Source: Xanthomonas cassavae CFBP 4642 (GTDB taxonomy: Bacteria; Pseudomonadota; Gammaproteobacteria; Xanthomonadales; Xanthomonadaceae). From it: DNA of 64,000 nucleotides. The stretch is taken from NCBI RefSeq assembly GCF_000454545.1, contig NZ_CM002139.1, positions 4,976,815 through 5,040,814 on the forward strand, in the 5' to 3' direction. A model generated the notes under the pieces. The model did not search any database, was not told the origin of the DNA, and was given only the letters and a program-made list of their open reading frames with translations. Of this stretch, positions 40,845 to 50,023 are shown one piece after another. The position numbers and the translations under genes are program-made. Positions within the stretch are counted from its first letter, which is position 1; each line of letters begins with the position of its first letter.

Positions 40845-42926
40845 ATGCTTCCAGGTTTCGACGGGCTTCGATTCAGCCACTGGCAGGCCGACCTGCGCGA
40901 GGACGGCGTGCTCGTGCTCAGCCTCGATCGTCAGGGCGCAGCGGTCAACGCATTTTCGCAGGAGGTGCTGCTCGAGCTGGGCGCACTGGTGGAACGGCTG
41001 GCGCTGGATCCGCCCAAGGGCGTGGTGCTGCGCTCGGCCAAGGCCAACGGCTTCATTGCCGGTGCCGACCTGAAGGAATTCCAGGACTTCGATCGCAAGG
41101 GCACGGTCAACGATGCCATCCACCGCGGCCAGCAGGTGTTCCAGAAGCTGGCCGAGCTGCCCTGCCCCACGGTGGCAGCCATCCACGGCTTCTGCATGGG
41201 CGGCGGTACCGAAATCGCGCTGGCCTGCCGTTACCGGGTGGCCTCCGATGACGGCAGCACCCGCATCGGCCTGCCGGAAACCAAGCTCGGCATCTTTCCC
41301 GGCTGGGGTGGCAGCGCCCGCTTGCCGCGCCTGATCGGCGCACCGGCGGCAATGGACCTGATGCTGACCGGCCGCAGCGTGTCGGCCAAGGCCGCGCGTG
41401 CCATGGGCCTGGTGGACAAGGTCGCTGCACCCGCCGTGCTGGTCGACGTGGCCGCTGCCCTGGCGCTGGCCGGCACCACGCGCCCGCTCAAGCAACGCGC
41501 CACCGCCTGGGCCACCAATACCCTGCTTGCGCGCCAGCTGCTGGCGCCGCAGATGCGCAAGCAGGTCGCGCGCAAGGCGCGCAAGGAGCATTACCCGGCA
41601 CCGTACGCCCTGATCAACGTGTGGGAACGGGCGGGCGGCGGCGGCATCCAGGCGCGTCTGGCTGCCGAGCGCAAGGCGGTGGTCAAGCTCGCCAGCACCC
41701 CGGCCGCACGCAACCTGATCCGCATCTTCTTCCTTACCGAGCGGCTGAAGGCGCTGGGCGGCAAGGATGCCGGCGGCGCGGCGGCGGTACCCATCCGTCA
41801 TGTGCATGTCGTCGGCGCCGGCGTGATGGGCGGCGATATCGCGGCATTGGCCGCCTACAAGGGCTTCGAGGTCACCCTGCAGGATCGCGAGCAGCGCTTC
41901 ATCGACACCGCGCTGAGCCGTGGCGGCGAGCTGTTCGCCAAGCGGGTCAAGGACGAGGCCAAGCGCCCGGCGGTCGCCGCGCGCCTGCGTGGCGACCTGG
42001 CCGGTGCAGGCGTGGCACAGGCGGATCTGGTGATCGAGGCGATCGTCGAGAACCCGCAGGCCAAGCGCGAGCTGTATCAGTCGATCGAACCGCAGCTCAA
42101 GCCGGACGCCGTGTTGACTACCAATACGTCGTCGATTCCGCTGACCGAGTTGCGTGGCCAGCTGCTGCGCCCGGCCCAGTTCGCCGGCCTGCACTACTTC
42201 AACCCGGTGGCGATGATGCCGCTGGTGGAGATCGTGCAGCACGACGGGCTGGATCCGGTCAACGTGGCGCGCCTGGCGGCGTTCTGCAGGGCGCTGGACA
42301 AGTTCCCGGTGCCGGTGGCGGGCACCCCGGGCTTCCTGGTCAACCGCGTGCTGTTTCCGTACCTGCTGGAAGCGGCCACCGCCTATGCCGAGGGCATCCC
42401 GGGACCGGTGCTGGACAAGACGGCTGTCAAGTTCGGCATGCCGATGGGGCCGATCGAACTGATCGACACCGTGGGCCTGGACGTCGCCGCCGGCGTCGGT
42501 GCCGAGCTGGCGCCGTTCCTGCATCTGCCGATTCCGGCCGCGCTGGCCACCGTGGAGGCGGGCAAGCGCGGCAAGAAGGATGGCCAGGGGTTGTACAAGT
42601 GGGAGAACGGGCGTGCGGTCAAGGCCGAGGTTCCCAACGGCTACGCCGCGCCGGTCGATCTGGAAGACCGCCTGATCCTGCCGCTACTCAACGAAGCGGT
42701 GGCCTGCCTGCACGACGGCGTGGTAGCCGATGCCGATCTGCTGGATGCCGGCGTCATCTTCGGCACCGGCTTCGCCCCGTTCCGCGGCGGCCCGATCCAG
42801 TACATCCGCAGCGCCGGCGCCGATGCGCTGCTGGCGCGCCTGCAGGCGCTGCACGCGCGCTATGGCGAGCGTTTCGCGCCGCGCCCGGGCTGGGACTCGC
42901 CGGTGTTGCGCGAGCCGGTGGCGTGA
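40845..42926 (+). CDS. fadB: Fatty acid oxidation complex alpha-type enzyme (enoyl-CoA hydratase / 3-hydroxyacyl-CoA dehydrogenase)
   Basis: A 693-residue bifunctional beta-oxidation enzyme. The N-terminal crotonase domain (about 15-200) has the oxyanion/catalytic segments 'IAGADLKEFQ', 'HGFCMGGGTEIALACRYRVA' and 'PETKLGIFPGWGGSARLPRLIG'. The NAD-binding dehydrogenase domain has 'VHVVGAGVMGGDIAALAA' and 'HYFNPVAMMPLVEIV'. The C-terminal domain has 'FGMPMGPIELIDTVGLD' and 'GTGFAPFRGGP'. It lacks a neighbouring thiolase (fadA), so it belongs to the stand-alone FadJ/FadB-like group. It is divergent from rpoE; a long hairpin follows. Confidence 0.92.
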   Translation: MLPGFDGLRFSHWQADLREDGVLVLSLDRQGAAVNAFSQEVLLELGALVERLALDPPKGVVLRSAKANGFIAGADLKEFQDFDRKGTVNDAIHRGQQVFQKLAELPCPTVAAIHGFCMGGGTEIALACRYRVASDDGSTRIGLPETKLGIFPGWGGSARLPRLIGAPAAMDLMLTGRSVSAKAARAMGLVDKVAAPAVLVDVAAALALAGTTRPLKQRATAWATNTLLARQLLAPQMRKQVARKARKEHYPAPYALINVWERAGGGGIQARLAAERKAVVKLASTPAARNLIRIFFLTERLKALGGKDAGGAAAVPIRHVHVVGAGVMGGDIAALAAYKGFEVTLQDREQRFIDTALSRGGELFAKRVKDEAKRPAVAARLRGDLAGAGVAQADLVIEAIVENPQAKRELYQSIEPQLKPDAVLTTNTSSIPLTELRGQLLRPAQFAGLHYFNPVAMMPLVEIVQHDGLDPVNVARLAAFCRALDKFPVPVAGTPGFLVNRVLFPYLLEAATAYAEGIPGPVLDKTAVKFGMPMGPIELIDTVGLDVAAGVGAELAPFLHLPIPAALATVEAGKRGKKDGQGLYKWENGRAVKAEVPNGYAAPVDLEDRLILPLLNEAVACLHDGVVADADLLDAGVIFGTGFAPFRGGPIQYIRSAGADALLARLQALHARYGERFAPRPGWDSPVLREPVA

Positions 42927-42973
42927 ACCCAGGTCCATCCAATCTCGTGGATGATCGTGGTGGATGATCGAAT

Positions 42974-43008
42974 GCAGCAAGGCCGCCGACTGGCGGCCTT
43001 GCTGCTTC
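42974..43008 (+). terminator. Terminator hairpin after fadB
   Basis: A perfect 14-bp stem (GCAGCAAGGCCGCC / GGCGGCCTTGCTGC) with loop GACT, followed by the short T-containing tail TTCT. It lies 47 nt after the stop. Confidence 0.75.
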
Positions 43009-43115
43009 TGTGCGGCCATGGGGTGGCGCTTGGCACGGTGCGTTGTCGCAGCCGCGGTAGCCTCGATGGATCGACACCGGCGGCCGGGCCGTCGATACCG
43101 ACACCGGAACACGCA

Positions 43116-44084
43116 TCAATGATGGTGATGATGCCCGGCGTGCCCATCATCATCATGATGAGCGTGATGCGAGGCCGCCGACACGGACACCGGGGTCCCG
43201 CAAGGGTGCACACCGCAATCCCCGCTTTCCACCTGCAGGGTCACGTGATCGATCTCGAAGCGTTCGTGCAGCAGCGCGGCGAGCGCATCGCGCAGGTGGT
43301 CGCGCTCGACGGACCCGCCCACCACCACGTGCGCGGTAAGTGCAGGCATGCTGGAGGCCAGCGCCCAGACATGCAGGTCGTGCACGTCGTCCACGCCTGG
43401 GTAGCTGGCCAGTGCCCGCCGCACCTGCGTCAGATCGATGCCCTTGGGCACGCCTTCCAGCAGCACATTGATCGCCTCGCGCAGCAGCACCCAGGTACGC
43501 GGCAGTACCCATAGACCGATCAGCACCGCAAGCACCGGGTCGATCCAGGGCCAGCCGGTCCAGCGGATCAGCAGGGCGCCGACGATCACCGCCACCGAGC
43601 CCAGCATGTCGCTCCACACTTCCAGGTAGGCGCCCTTGACGTTGAGGCTTTCGCCGCTGCCGGCATGCAGCAGCTTCATCGCGACCAGGTTGATCACCAG
43701 GCCCAGCCCGGCGATCAGCAACATGCCGTTGGAGGAAATGTCCTGCGGCGCGCGGAAGCGTTGCGCGGCTTCCCACAGGATGTAGGCGCCCACGCCGAAC
43801 AGCAGCGCGCCGTTGACCAGTGCACCCAGCGCTTCGAGGCGTACATAGCCGTAAGTGCGGCGCGCATCGGCGGGGCGCCGGCTCAGGCGCACGGCCAGTA
43901 GCGCGATCATCAAGCCGAGCGTGTCGGTGGCCATGTGCGCCGCATCCGACAGCAGCGCCAGGCTGTTGGTGACGAATGCGCCGATCACTTCGGCCACCAG
44001 GAAGGTGGCGGTCAGTGCCAGCGCCCACCATAGCGGCGTTTCGTGGCGAATTTCGTTGGGGGCGTGGTTGTGGTCGTGTCCCAT
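43116..44084 (-). CDS. Cation diffusion facilitator, CzcD-like metal efflux protein
   Basis: A 322-residue inner-membrane CDF exporter for Zn2+/Cd2+/Co2+ with six membrane helices and a cytosolic ferredoxin-like C-terminal domain ('GVDDVHDLHVWALASSMPALTAHVVV'). The metal site in helix 2 is HxxxD (AAHMATD). In helix 5 it is ExxxD (LEVWSD), where E. coli ZitB has HxxxD, as in the CzcD-type subgroup. Both termini are His-rich (GHDHNH at the start, HHHHH at the end), probably for metal capture. It converges with fadB and stands alone. Confidence 0.92.
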   Translation of the reverse strand: MGHDHNHAPNEIRHETPLWWALALTATFLVAEVIGAFVTNSLALLSDAAHMATDTLGLMIALLAVRLSRRPADARRTYGYVRLEALGALVNGALLFGVGAYILWEAAQRFRAPQDISSNGMLLIAGLGLVINLVAMKLLHAGSGESLNVKGAYLEVWSDMLGSVAVIVGALLIRWTGWPWIDPVLAVLIGLWVLPRTWVLLREAINVLLEGVPKGIDLTQVRRALASYPGVDDVHDLHVWALASSMPALTAHVVVGGSVERDHLRDALAALLHERFEIDHVTLQVESGDCGVHPCGTPVSVSAASHHAHHDDDGHAGHHHHH

Positions 44085-44191
44085 GCTGTGCGGCCTCGTG
44101 CAATGCGCGCACCTTAAGCACGCGCGATGACGGAGACTATTACACCCGCGCGTGATGAGATCACATGACGCGACGGCAACCCTGCACTCGC

Positions 44192-45079
44192 TCAGACCTT
44201 GGCCACCAGCTTGACCACGCTGGAGAAATCCAGGCCGCCATGACCGGCCTGGCTGTTCATCGCGTACAGGTTGCGCGCCAGCTCGCCCAGCGGAATCGAG
44301 ACCCCGGCCTGCACCGCCGATTCGGCCACCAGCCCCAGATCCTTGAGCATCAGATCATTGCCGAAACCGCCGCTGTAGCCGCGCGAGGCCGGCGCGTTGG
44401 GCAACACGCCCGGCCACGGATTGCACACTTCGGTGGCCCAGCTGCGCCCGGTGCTGACCGCCATCATCTGCGACAGCACCGCCGGATCCAGCCCCTGCGC
44501 CACGCCCAGCGCCAAGGCTTCGCCGGTGGCGGCCATGATCACGCCCAGCGCCATGTTGTTGCACAGCTTGGCGACCTGGCCGGCGCCGTTGTCGCCGACG
44601 TGGAAAATGTTCTTGCCCATCGCCTGCAGCACAGGACGCGCGCGCTCCAGCGCGTCGACAGCGCCACCGACGATGAAGGTCAGCGTGCCGGCGGCCGCGC
44701 CGGCCGTGCCGCCGGAGACCGGAGCGTCCAGCATCGCCAGCCCGCGCGCGCGCGCCGCCTCGGCCACCTTGCGCGCGGACACCGGCGCGATGGTGCTGCA
44801 GTCGATGACCAGCGCGCCGTCTGGAATCTGCGCCAGGATGCCGCCATCGCCCAGGTACAGGCCTTCCACGTGGCGGCTGGCCGGCAACATCGAAATAACG
44901 ATCTCGGCCTCGGCCAGGGTGTCGTGCGCCGAGCCGGCCGCCTGCGCGCCGGCCGCCGCAGCAGCGTCCAGCGCGGCGGGCATCAGGTCGAACACCCGCA
45001 GCTGGTGCCCGGCCTTGATCAGGTTGGCGGCCATCGGGCCGCCCATATTGCCCAGGCCGATAAAGGCGAGCTTGCTCAT
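44192..45079 (-). CDS. mmsB: 3-hydroxyisobutyrate dehydrogenase
   Basis: A 295-residue NAD-dependent enzyme oxidising 3-hydroxyisobutyrate to methylmalonate semialdehyde in valine breakdown. The N-terminal Rossmann motif is 'FIGLGNMGGPMAANLIKAGH'. The substrate-binding 'DAPVSGGTAGAAAGTLTFIVGG' and the catalytic Lys region 'GAGQVAKLCNNM' are intact. I start at the ATG of MSKLAFIGLGNMG, where the family starts. It is the last gene of the mms operon, 142 bp after the hydrolase gene, so it may also have its own start signals. Confidence 0.94.
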   Translation of the reverse strand: MSKLAFIGLGNMGGPMAANLIKAGHQLRVFDLMPAALDAAAAAGAQAAGSAHDTLAEAEIVISMLPASRHVEGLYLGDGGILAQIPDGALVIDCSTIAPVSARKVAEAARARGLAMLDAPVSGGTAGAAAGTLTFIVGGAVDALERARPVLQAMGKNIFHVGDNGAGQVAKLCNNMALGVIMAATGEALALGVAQGLDPAVLSQMMAVSTGRSWATEVCNPWPGVLPNAPASRGYSGGFGNDLMLKDLGLVAESAVQAGVSIPLGELARNLYAMNSQAGHGGLDFSSVVKLVAKV

Positions 45080-45221
45080 CGTGTCGATCTCCAGGTTGGA
45101 GCATTCATCGGAAGAAGAAAGGGATTGCATCCCGGCAAGCAGCAACCACGCGGCGGCACGCACGCAGCGCGCATGCGTCCGGCAATCGCGCCGACCCGAG
45201 CGGTGCCGCGCGTTGCCATGC

Positions 45222-46397
45222 CTAGCGCATGCCTAGATCGGCCAGCGGATGCTGATCGGCAGACCAGGGCGTGGCGAAAAATCCCGCTGCCCACGCCGCA
45301 TCGGCTTCACCCAGCGATGCCGGTTGCCACTGCGGCTGGCGGTCCTTGTCGATCAGCAGCGCACGGATGCCTTCGGCAAAATCGCCATGCGCTGCGGCGT
45401 GCAGCGCAACCACATACTCGGTACGAAACGTATCGGCCAGCACAGCGGTACCAGGATGGCGTTGCAGCTCCCAGGCCAGACGTGCCGAACCCGGCGCACC
45501 GGCGGCCAGCGTGGTACGCGCGGCCTGCAGCCAGGCATCTTCGCTCTGCAGGGCGTCGATGGCCGCGACGACCTGCTCCAACGTGTCGCCGGACACCAGT
45601 TGCGCAATCAACCCCGCATGCAGCTGCAGCGGACCCGGCTCCAGCGGCTGTGCCAGGCCTTGCAGGAAGGCGCCCAGTTGCGCGCGGTCCTCCTGCGCAT
45701 CGCCGCTCCACGCGTGCGCGCCCAGCGCTTCCAGTACCGCCGGAAACTGCGCATGTTCCAGCTGCACGTCCGCCAGCCCGGCATGGATGGCATCGCTGGC
45801 ATTGAGTGGCGCCCCGGTCAACGCCAGGAACAGGCCGGCGCCGTCCGGCACGCGACGCAGCTGCCAGCTGCCGCCCACATCCGGGAACAGGCCAACAGTG
45901 ATTTCAGGCATGGCCAGGCGCGAACGCTCGGTGACGACACGATGGCTGGCGCCGGACATCAGCCCGATGCCGCCGCCCATCACGATGCCATGGCCCCAGC
46001 ACAGGAACGGCTTGGGGTAGGTATGGATGCGGTAGTCCAGCCGATATTCTTCTTCGAAGAAGGCAGCGGCATGCGCATTGTCCTGCGGCCTGGCGCGTCG
46101 CCGCGCGGCCTCGGGTACCGCATCGCGATGCGCGCGCATGCTTTGGTAGAGCCCATGCAGATCGCCACCGGCGCACAAGGCCTTGTCGCCGGCGCCCCGC
46201 AACACCACGCAAGCAATCTGCGCATCGTCAGCCCAGGCCCGCAGTTGCGCGTCCAGTAGCCGCGTCATCTCCAGCGACAATCCGTTGAGGGTCTTGGGTG
46301 CGTTCAAGGTAGCGATGCCGATGCAGTGCCCATCGGTGCAGTCGCGCTGTTCGAACAGCACCGGCGCGGCATCGTCGGCTGCAGTGGCCCCCACCAT
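45222..46397 (-). CDS. 3-hydroxyisobutyryl-CoA hydrolase
   Basis: A 391-residue crotonase-superfamily thioesterase that frees 3-hydroxyisobutyrate from CoA in the valine pathway. Signatures: 'LNAPKTLNGLSLEM', 'CAGGDLHGLYQSM' (oxyanion hole), 'WGHGIVMGGGIGLMSGASHRVVTE', and the catalytic Glu/Asp segment 'MPEITVGLFPDVGGSWQLRRV'. The length of about 390 with a C-terminal helical extension distinguishes it from enoyl-CoA hydratases. The ATG overlaps the upstream hydratase stop by one base (TGATG). Confidence 0.92.
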   Translation of the reverse strand: MVGATAADDAAPVLFEQRDCTDGHCIGIATLNAPKTLNGLSLEMTRLLDAQLRAWADDAQIACVVLRGAGDKALCAGGDLHGLYQSMRAHRDAVPEAARRRARPQDNAHAAAFFEEEYRLDYRIHTYPKPFLCWGHGIVMGGGIGLMSGASHRVVTERSRLAMPEITVGLFPDVGGSWQLRRVPDGAGLFLALTGAPLNASDAIHAGLADVQLEHAQFPAVLEALGAHAWSGDAQEDRAQLGAFLQGLAQPLEPGPLQLHAGLIAQLVSGDTLEQVVAAIDALQSEDAWLQAARTTLAAGAPGSARLAWELQRHPGTAVLADTFRTEYVVALHAAAHGDFAEGIRALLIDKDRQPQWQPASLGEADAAWAAGFFATPWSADQHPLADLGMR

Positions 46398-47194
46398 CAG
46401 CGGTTGCTCCACTGCGGCGCGCGCTTGCCCAGGAAGGCGGCCACGCCTTCGGCCTGGTCGGCCTGCTCGAACAGATCCACGAAGGCCTCGCGTTCGGCCA
46501 CCAGGGCTGCGGCATGGGTCGCGGTGCGGGTGGCCTGCACCAACCGCTTGCAGGCCGCAACACTGACCGGGCTCTGCTTGCCGGCACGCTGCGCCCAGGC
46601 GATCGCCAGCGCGCGCGATTCGCCCTGTCCCACCACCTCTTCGACCAGACCGATGCGCTGGGCGGTGGCGGCATCCAGGCGCTCGCCCAACAGGATCATG
46701 CGCTTGGCCCAGCCCTCGCCGACCAGCCGCGGCAAGTTCTGGGTACCGCCCGCGCACGGCAGCAGGCCGACACTGGCCTCCGGCAAGGCGAGCTGTGCGT
46801 GTTGCTCGGCGATGCGCAGATCGCACGCCAATGCGCATTCCAACCCGCCACCCATGGCATAGCCGTTGATCGCGGCGATCGAGACGCCGCGGAAAGCACT
46901 CAGGGCCTCGAACGCCTCGCCAAACCGTCGCGCGGCCTCGCGCGCGTTGGCCTTGTCACCATCGGCGAACTGCTTGAGGTCGGCGCCGGCGCTGAAGAAC
47001 TTCTCGCCTTGGCCGGTGATCACCAACGCATAGATGCTGCGGTCGGCATCCAGTGCACGCATCAGGTCGCGCAAAGCAGCCAGGCTGTGTACGGTCCAGG
47101 TATTGGCCGGCGGGTTGCTCAGCGTGACGATGGCCACATGGCCATCGCGCTCGACCTGCAGGCCGGTGTGGAGGCGCCCTTCCCAATCGCTCAT
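46397..47194 (-). CDS. Enoyl-CoA hydratase of the valine degradation operon
   Basis: A 265-residue crotonase that hydrates methacrylyl-CoA to 3-hydroxyisobutyryl-CoA. Oxyanion-hole segments are 'FSAGADLKQFADG' and 'NGYAMGGGLECALACDLRIA'. The catalytic Glu lies in 'LPEASVGLLPCAGGTQNLPRLVG'. The substrate is inferred from operon position between the acyl-CoA dehydrogenase and the hydrolase. Its ATG overlaps the dehydrogenase stop (ATGA), and its stop overlaps the hydrolase start. Confidence 0.92.
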   Translation of the reverse strand: MSDWEGRLHTGLQVERDGHVAIVTLSNPPANTWTVHSLAALRDLMRALDADRSIYALVITGQGEKFFSAGADLKQFADGDKANAREAARRFGEAFEALSAFRGVSIAAINGYAMGGGLECALACDLRIAEQHAQLALPEASVGLLPCAGGTQNLPRLVGEGWAKRMILLGERLDAATAQRIGLVEEVVGQGESRALAIAWAQRAGKQSPVSVAACKRLVQATRTATHAAALVAEREAFVDLFEQADQAEGVAAFLGKRAPQWSNR

Positions 47195-48372
47195 CGCAGT
47201 TCCTCCTCGCCGTTGAGCAGGTGACGCGCCACGATCATGCGCATCACTTCGTTGGTGCCTTCCAGGATGCGGTGCACGCGGCTGTCGCGCAGCAACCGCT
47301 CGATCGGATATTCGCGGATATAGCCATACCCGCCGTGGATCTGCAGTGCCTCGTCGCAGATCGCAAAGCCTGCATCGGTGGCGAAGCGCTTGGCCATCGC
47401 GCACCACACCGTTGCGTCGTGGCTGCCGGCATCGAGCTTGCGCGCAGCGGTGTGCACCATCTGCCGCGCGGCCACCAGTTGCGTGGCCATGTCGGCCAGC
47501 TTGAACTGCAGCGCCTGAAAATCGGCCAGTTTCTTGCCGAACTGGCGACGCTCGCCCATGTAGCGACGGGCGGCGTCCAGCGCGCCTTGCGCGGCACCCA
47601 GCGAACAGGCGGCGATATTGATGCGGCCGCCATCCAGCGCCTTCATCGCCATCTTGAAGCCTTCGCCTTCCTTGCCCAGCAGATTGCCGGCCGGAATGCG
47701 CACATCGGCGAAGGTCACCCCGCGCGTGGGCTGGCTGTTCCAGCCCATCTTTTCTTCCTTGCGGCCGTAGCTGATACCCGGCGCATCGGCGGGTACCACG
47801 AAGGCGCTGATGCCGCGCGCGCCGTCGTCGCCGGTGCGCGCCATCACCACCAGCACATCGGTGGCGCCCGCGCCGGAAATGAAGGCCTTGCTGCCGTTGA
47901 GCAGGTAACTGTCGCCAGCGCGCTGCGCGCGGGTCTTCAGCGAAGCCGCATCCGAACCACTGCCCGGCTCGGTCAGACAGTACGAGCCCAGCTTGGCGCC
48001 GCTGGTCATCGCCTCGCCCCACTGCGCGCGTATCGCATCGTTGCCGTAGCTGGCGATCAACCAGGTGGCCATGTTGTGGATGCTGATGAAGGCCGAAGTG
48101 GAGGGATCGACCGTGGCCAGTTCCTCGAAGACCACCGCCGCATCGAGCCGGCGCATCCCCAGGCCGCCGACGTCCTCGTCGGTGTACAGGCCGCAAAAGC
48201 CCAGTTCGGCGGCCTTGGCGATGACCTCGCGCGGGAAGTGCCCTTCCGCGTCCCACTGCGCCGCATGCGGGGCGAGTTCCTTGTCGGCAAAGTCGCGCGC
48301 GGCGGCGCGGAAGGCCTCCTGCTCGTCGTTCAACTCGGCCGCGTTGGGGTGGAGCTGGATGGCTGCATTCAT
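47191..48372 (-). CDS. Acyl-CoA dehydrogenase, probably isobutyryl-CoA dehydrogenase
   Basis: A 393-residue FAD-dependent acyl-CoA dehydrogenase. Family signatures are 'GSYCLTEPGSGSDAASLKT' and 'QIHGGYGYIREYPIERLLRDSRVHRILEGTNEVMRMIVAR'. The first holds flavin contacts and the second the second signature. The catalytic Glu lies in 'LEGTNE'. In the mms operon it would oxidise isobutyryl-CoA to methacrylyl-CoA. The start is the ATG of MNAAIQLHPN, 10 nt after the mmsA stop. Activity on related short branched acyl-CoAs cannot be excluded. Confidence 0.92.
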   Translation of the reverse strand: MNAAIQLHPNAAELNDEQEAFRAAARDFADKELAPHAAQWDAEGHFPREVIAKAAELGFCGLYTDEDVGGLGMRRLDAAVVFEELATVDPSTSAFISIHNMATWLIASYGNDAIRAQWGEAMTSGAKLGSYCLTEPGSGSDAASLKTRAQRAGDSYLLNGSKAFISGAGATDVLVVMARTGDDGARGISAFVVPADAPGISYGRKEEKMGWNSQPTRGVTFADVRIPAGNLLGKEGEGFKMAMKALDGGRINIAACSLGAAQGALDAARRYMGERRQFGKKLADFQALQFKLADMATQLVAARQMVHTAARKLDAGSHDATVWCAMAKRFATDAGFAICDEALQIHGGYGYIREYPIERLLRDSRVHRILEGTNEVMRMIVARHLLNGEEELR

Positions 48373-48382
48373 TGCGATCGGC

Positions 48383-49888
48383 TCACTTGAGAGAGATGGT
48401 GGTGTTGACGCCATGGCTCAGCGTCTGGTCGTCGAACCAGCGCGCGGTCACGGTCTTGGTCTGGGTGTAGAACATCACCACCTGCTTGCCGTAGGGACCG
48501 AGGTCGCCGAGCTTGGAGGCGCGCGAGCCGGTGAAGGAAAACAGCGGCACCGGGACAGGAATCGGCACATTGATGCCGACCTGACCCACATCGATGTCTT
48601 CCTGGAAACGCCGCGCGGCCGCGCCGGACTGGGTGAACAGCGCGGTGCCATTGCCATTGGGATTGGCGTTGACCAGCGCGATGGCCTGATCCAGCGTAGC
48701 GGCTTCGAGAATGACCAGCACCGGCCCGAAGATTTCCTCGTCGTAGATGCGCATGCCGGGCTTGACCCCGGAAAAGATCGTCGGGCCGACGAAGTTGCCC
48801 TGCTCGAACCCCGGCACCTGCGGCGCGCGCCCGTCCAGTTCCAGCGTGGCGCCCTGCTCCACGCCTGAGGCGATCAATGCTTCCACACGCTCGCGTGCGG
48901 CGCAGGAAATCAAGGGACCGACATCGGTGCCAGCGGCGCTGCCTGCACCGAGCTTCAGGCTCCTGGCCTTGCTGACGAGCTCCGGAATCCACTGCCGCGC
49001 TTCACCCACCAGCACCAGCGTGGAGGCGGCCATGCAGCGCTGGCCTGCCGCTCCGAAGGCGGCGCCGACCATCGCATTGAGGGTTTGTTCCTGGTTGGCG
49101 TCCGGCAGCACCACGGCATGGTTCTTGGCGCCCATCATGCATTGCACGCGCTTGCCGGCCAGCGATGCGCGGCGATAGACGTGCGTGCCCACCTTGGTGG
49201 AGCCGACGAACGACAGTGCCTTGATCTCCGGGTGGTCGCACAGCGCGTTGACCACGGCTTCGCCCCCGTGCACCACGTTGAGCACGCCCTTGGGGATACC
49301 CGCTTCCAAGGCAAGTTCCACCAGCCGCATGGTCACCATCGGGTCCTGCTCGGACGGCTTGAGCACGAAGGTGTTGCCCGTCGCAATCGCCATCGGAAAC
49401 ATCCACAGCGGAATCATCGCCGGGAAGTTGAACGGGGTGATGCCCGCACACACGCCCAGCGGCTGCAGCAGGCTGTAGGTATCCACGCCGGTGGCGACGT
49501 TGTTGGCCAGCTCGCCCAGCTGCAGGTTGCCGATGGCCGCGGCGTGCTCCACCACTTCCAGCCCGCGGAAGACGTCGCCTTCGGCATCGGCCAGGGTCTT
49601 GCCCTGCTCGGCGCTGAGCAGCGCGGCCAGCTCGGGCATGTGCTCACGAATCAGCTGCTGGTACCTGAGAAAGATACGTGCGCGGGTGCCAATCGGCGTC
49701 TTGCGCCAGCTGACAAAGGCACGGCTGGCGGCAGCCACGGCGGCGTCGACTTCGGCGCTGGTGGCGAACGGCACCTGCGCCAGTACCGACTGGTCGGCCG
49801 GGTTGACCACGTCCTGCCACTGCTCGCTGGCCGAGACCACCATTTCACCATCGATCAACAGGGACACGCGGGGGACGGATTCGCTCAT
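48383..49888 (-). CDS. mmsA: Methylmalonate-semialdehyde dehydrogenase (acylating)
   Basis: A 501-residue CoA-dependent aldehyde dehydrogenase forming propionyl-CoA from methylmalonate semialdehyde (and acetyl-CoA from malonate semialdehyde). The NAD site includes '[20 protein letters not shown]' and '[14 protein letters not shown]', and the catalytic Cys is in 'GQRCMAAS'. The absence of the general-base Glu at the usual aldehyde dehydrogenase position ('MGAKNHAVV') is typical of this CoA-acylating subgroup. It is the first gene of the operon, divergent from the ScfR-type regulator. The frame extends far upstream on the minus strand without family similarity. Confidence 0.95.
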   Translation of the reverse strand: MSESVPRVSLLIDGEMVVSASEQWQDVVNPADQSVLAQVPFATSAEVDAAVAAASRAFVSWRKTPIGTRARIFLRYQQLIREHMPELAALLSAEQGKTLADAEGDVFRGLEVVEHAAAIGNLQLGELANNVATGVDTYSLLQPLGVCAGITPFNFPAMIPLWMFPMAIATGNTFVLKPSEQDPMVTMRLVELALEAGIPKGVLNVVHGGEAVVNALCDHPEIKALSFVGSTKVGTHVYRRASLAGKRVQCMMGAKNHAVVLPDANQEQTLNAMVGAAFGAAGQRCMAASTLVLVGEARQWIPELVSKARSLKLGAGSAAGTDVGPLISCAARERVEALIASGVEQGATLELDGRAPQVPGFEQGNFVGPTIFSGVKPGMRIYDEEIFGPVLVILEAATLDQAIALVNANPNGNGTALFTQSGAAARRFQEDIDVGQVGINVPIPVPVPLFSFTGSRASKLGDLGPYGKQVVMFYTQTKTVTARWFDDQTLSHGVNTTISLK

Positions 49889-50003
49889 CACAGGGCTCGC
49901 TCGCAAGGGGCATCGGGCCACGCCGGCCCAGTGCTTCGCATTATTCGCACCCTGCCCTGGCATTCCCAGCCATGAATTGCTTAATCGCGCTAAGCTACCT
50001 GCA

Positions 50004-50019
50004 AGATTTTGCGAAATCT
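50004..50019. promoter_or_regulatory. Palindromic operator candidate in front of the regulator gene
   Basis: Perfect inverted repeat AGATTT-TGCG-AAATCT, 4 nt before the regulator ATG and in the divergent region facing mmsA. It resembles the TTTGC(G)AAA-type sites bound by related ScfR/RamB regulators and may serve autoregulation. No good ribosome-binding site is visible between it and the ATG. Confidence 0.5.
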
Positions 50020-50023
50020 GCGA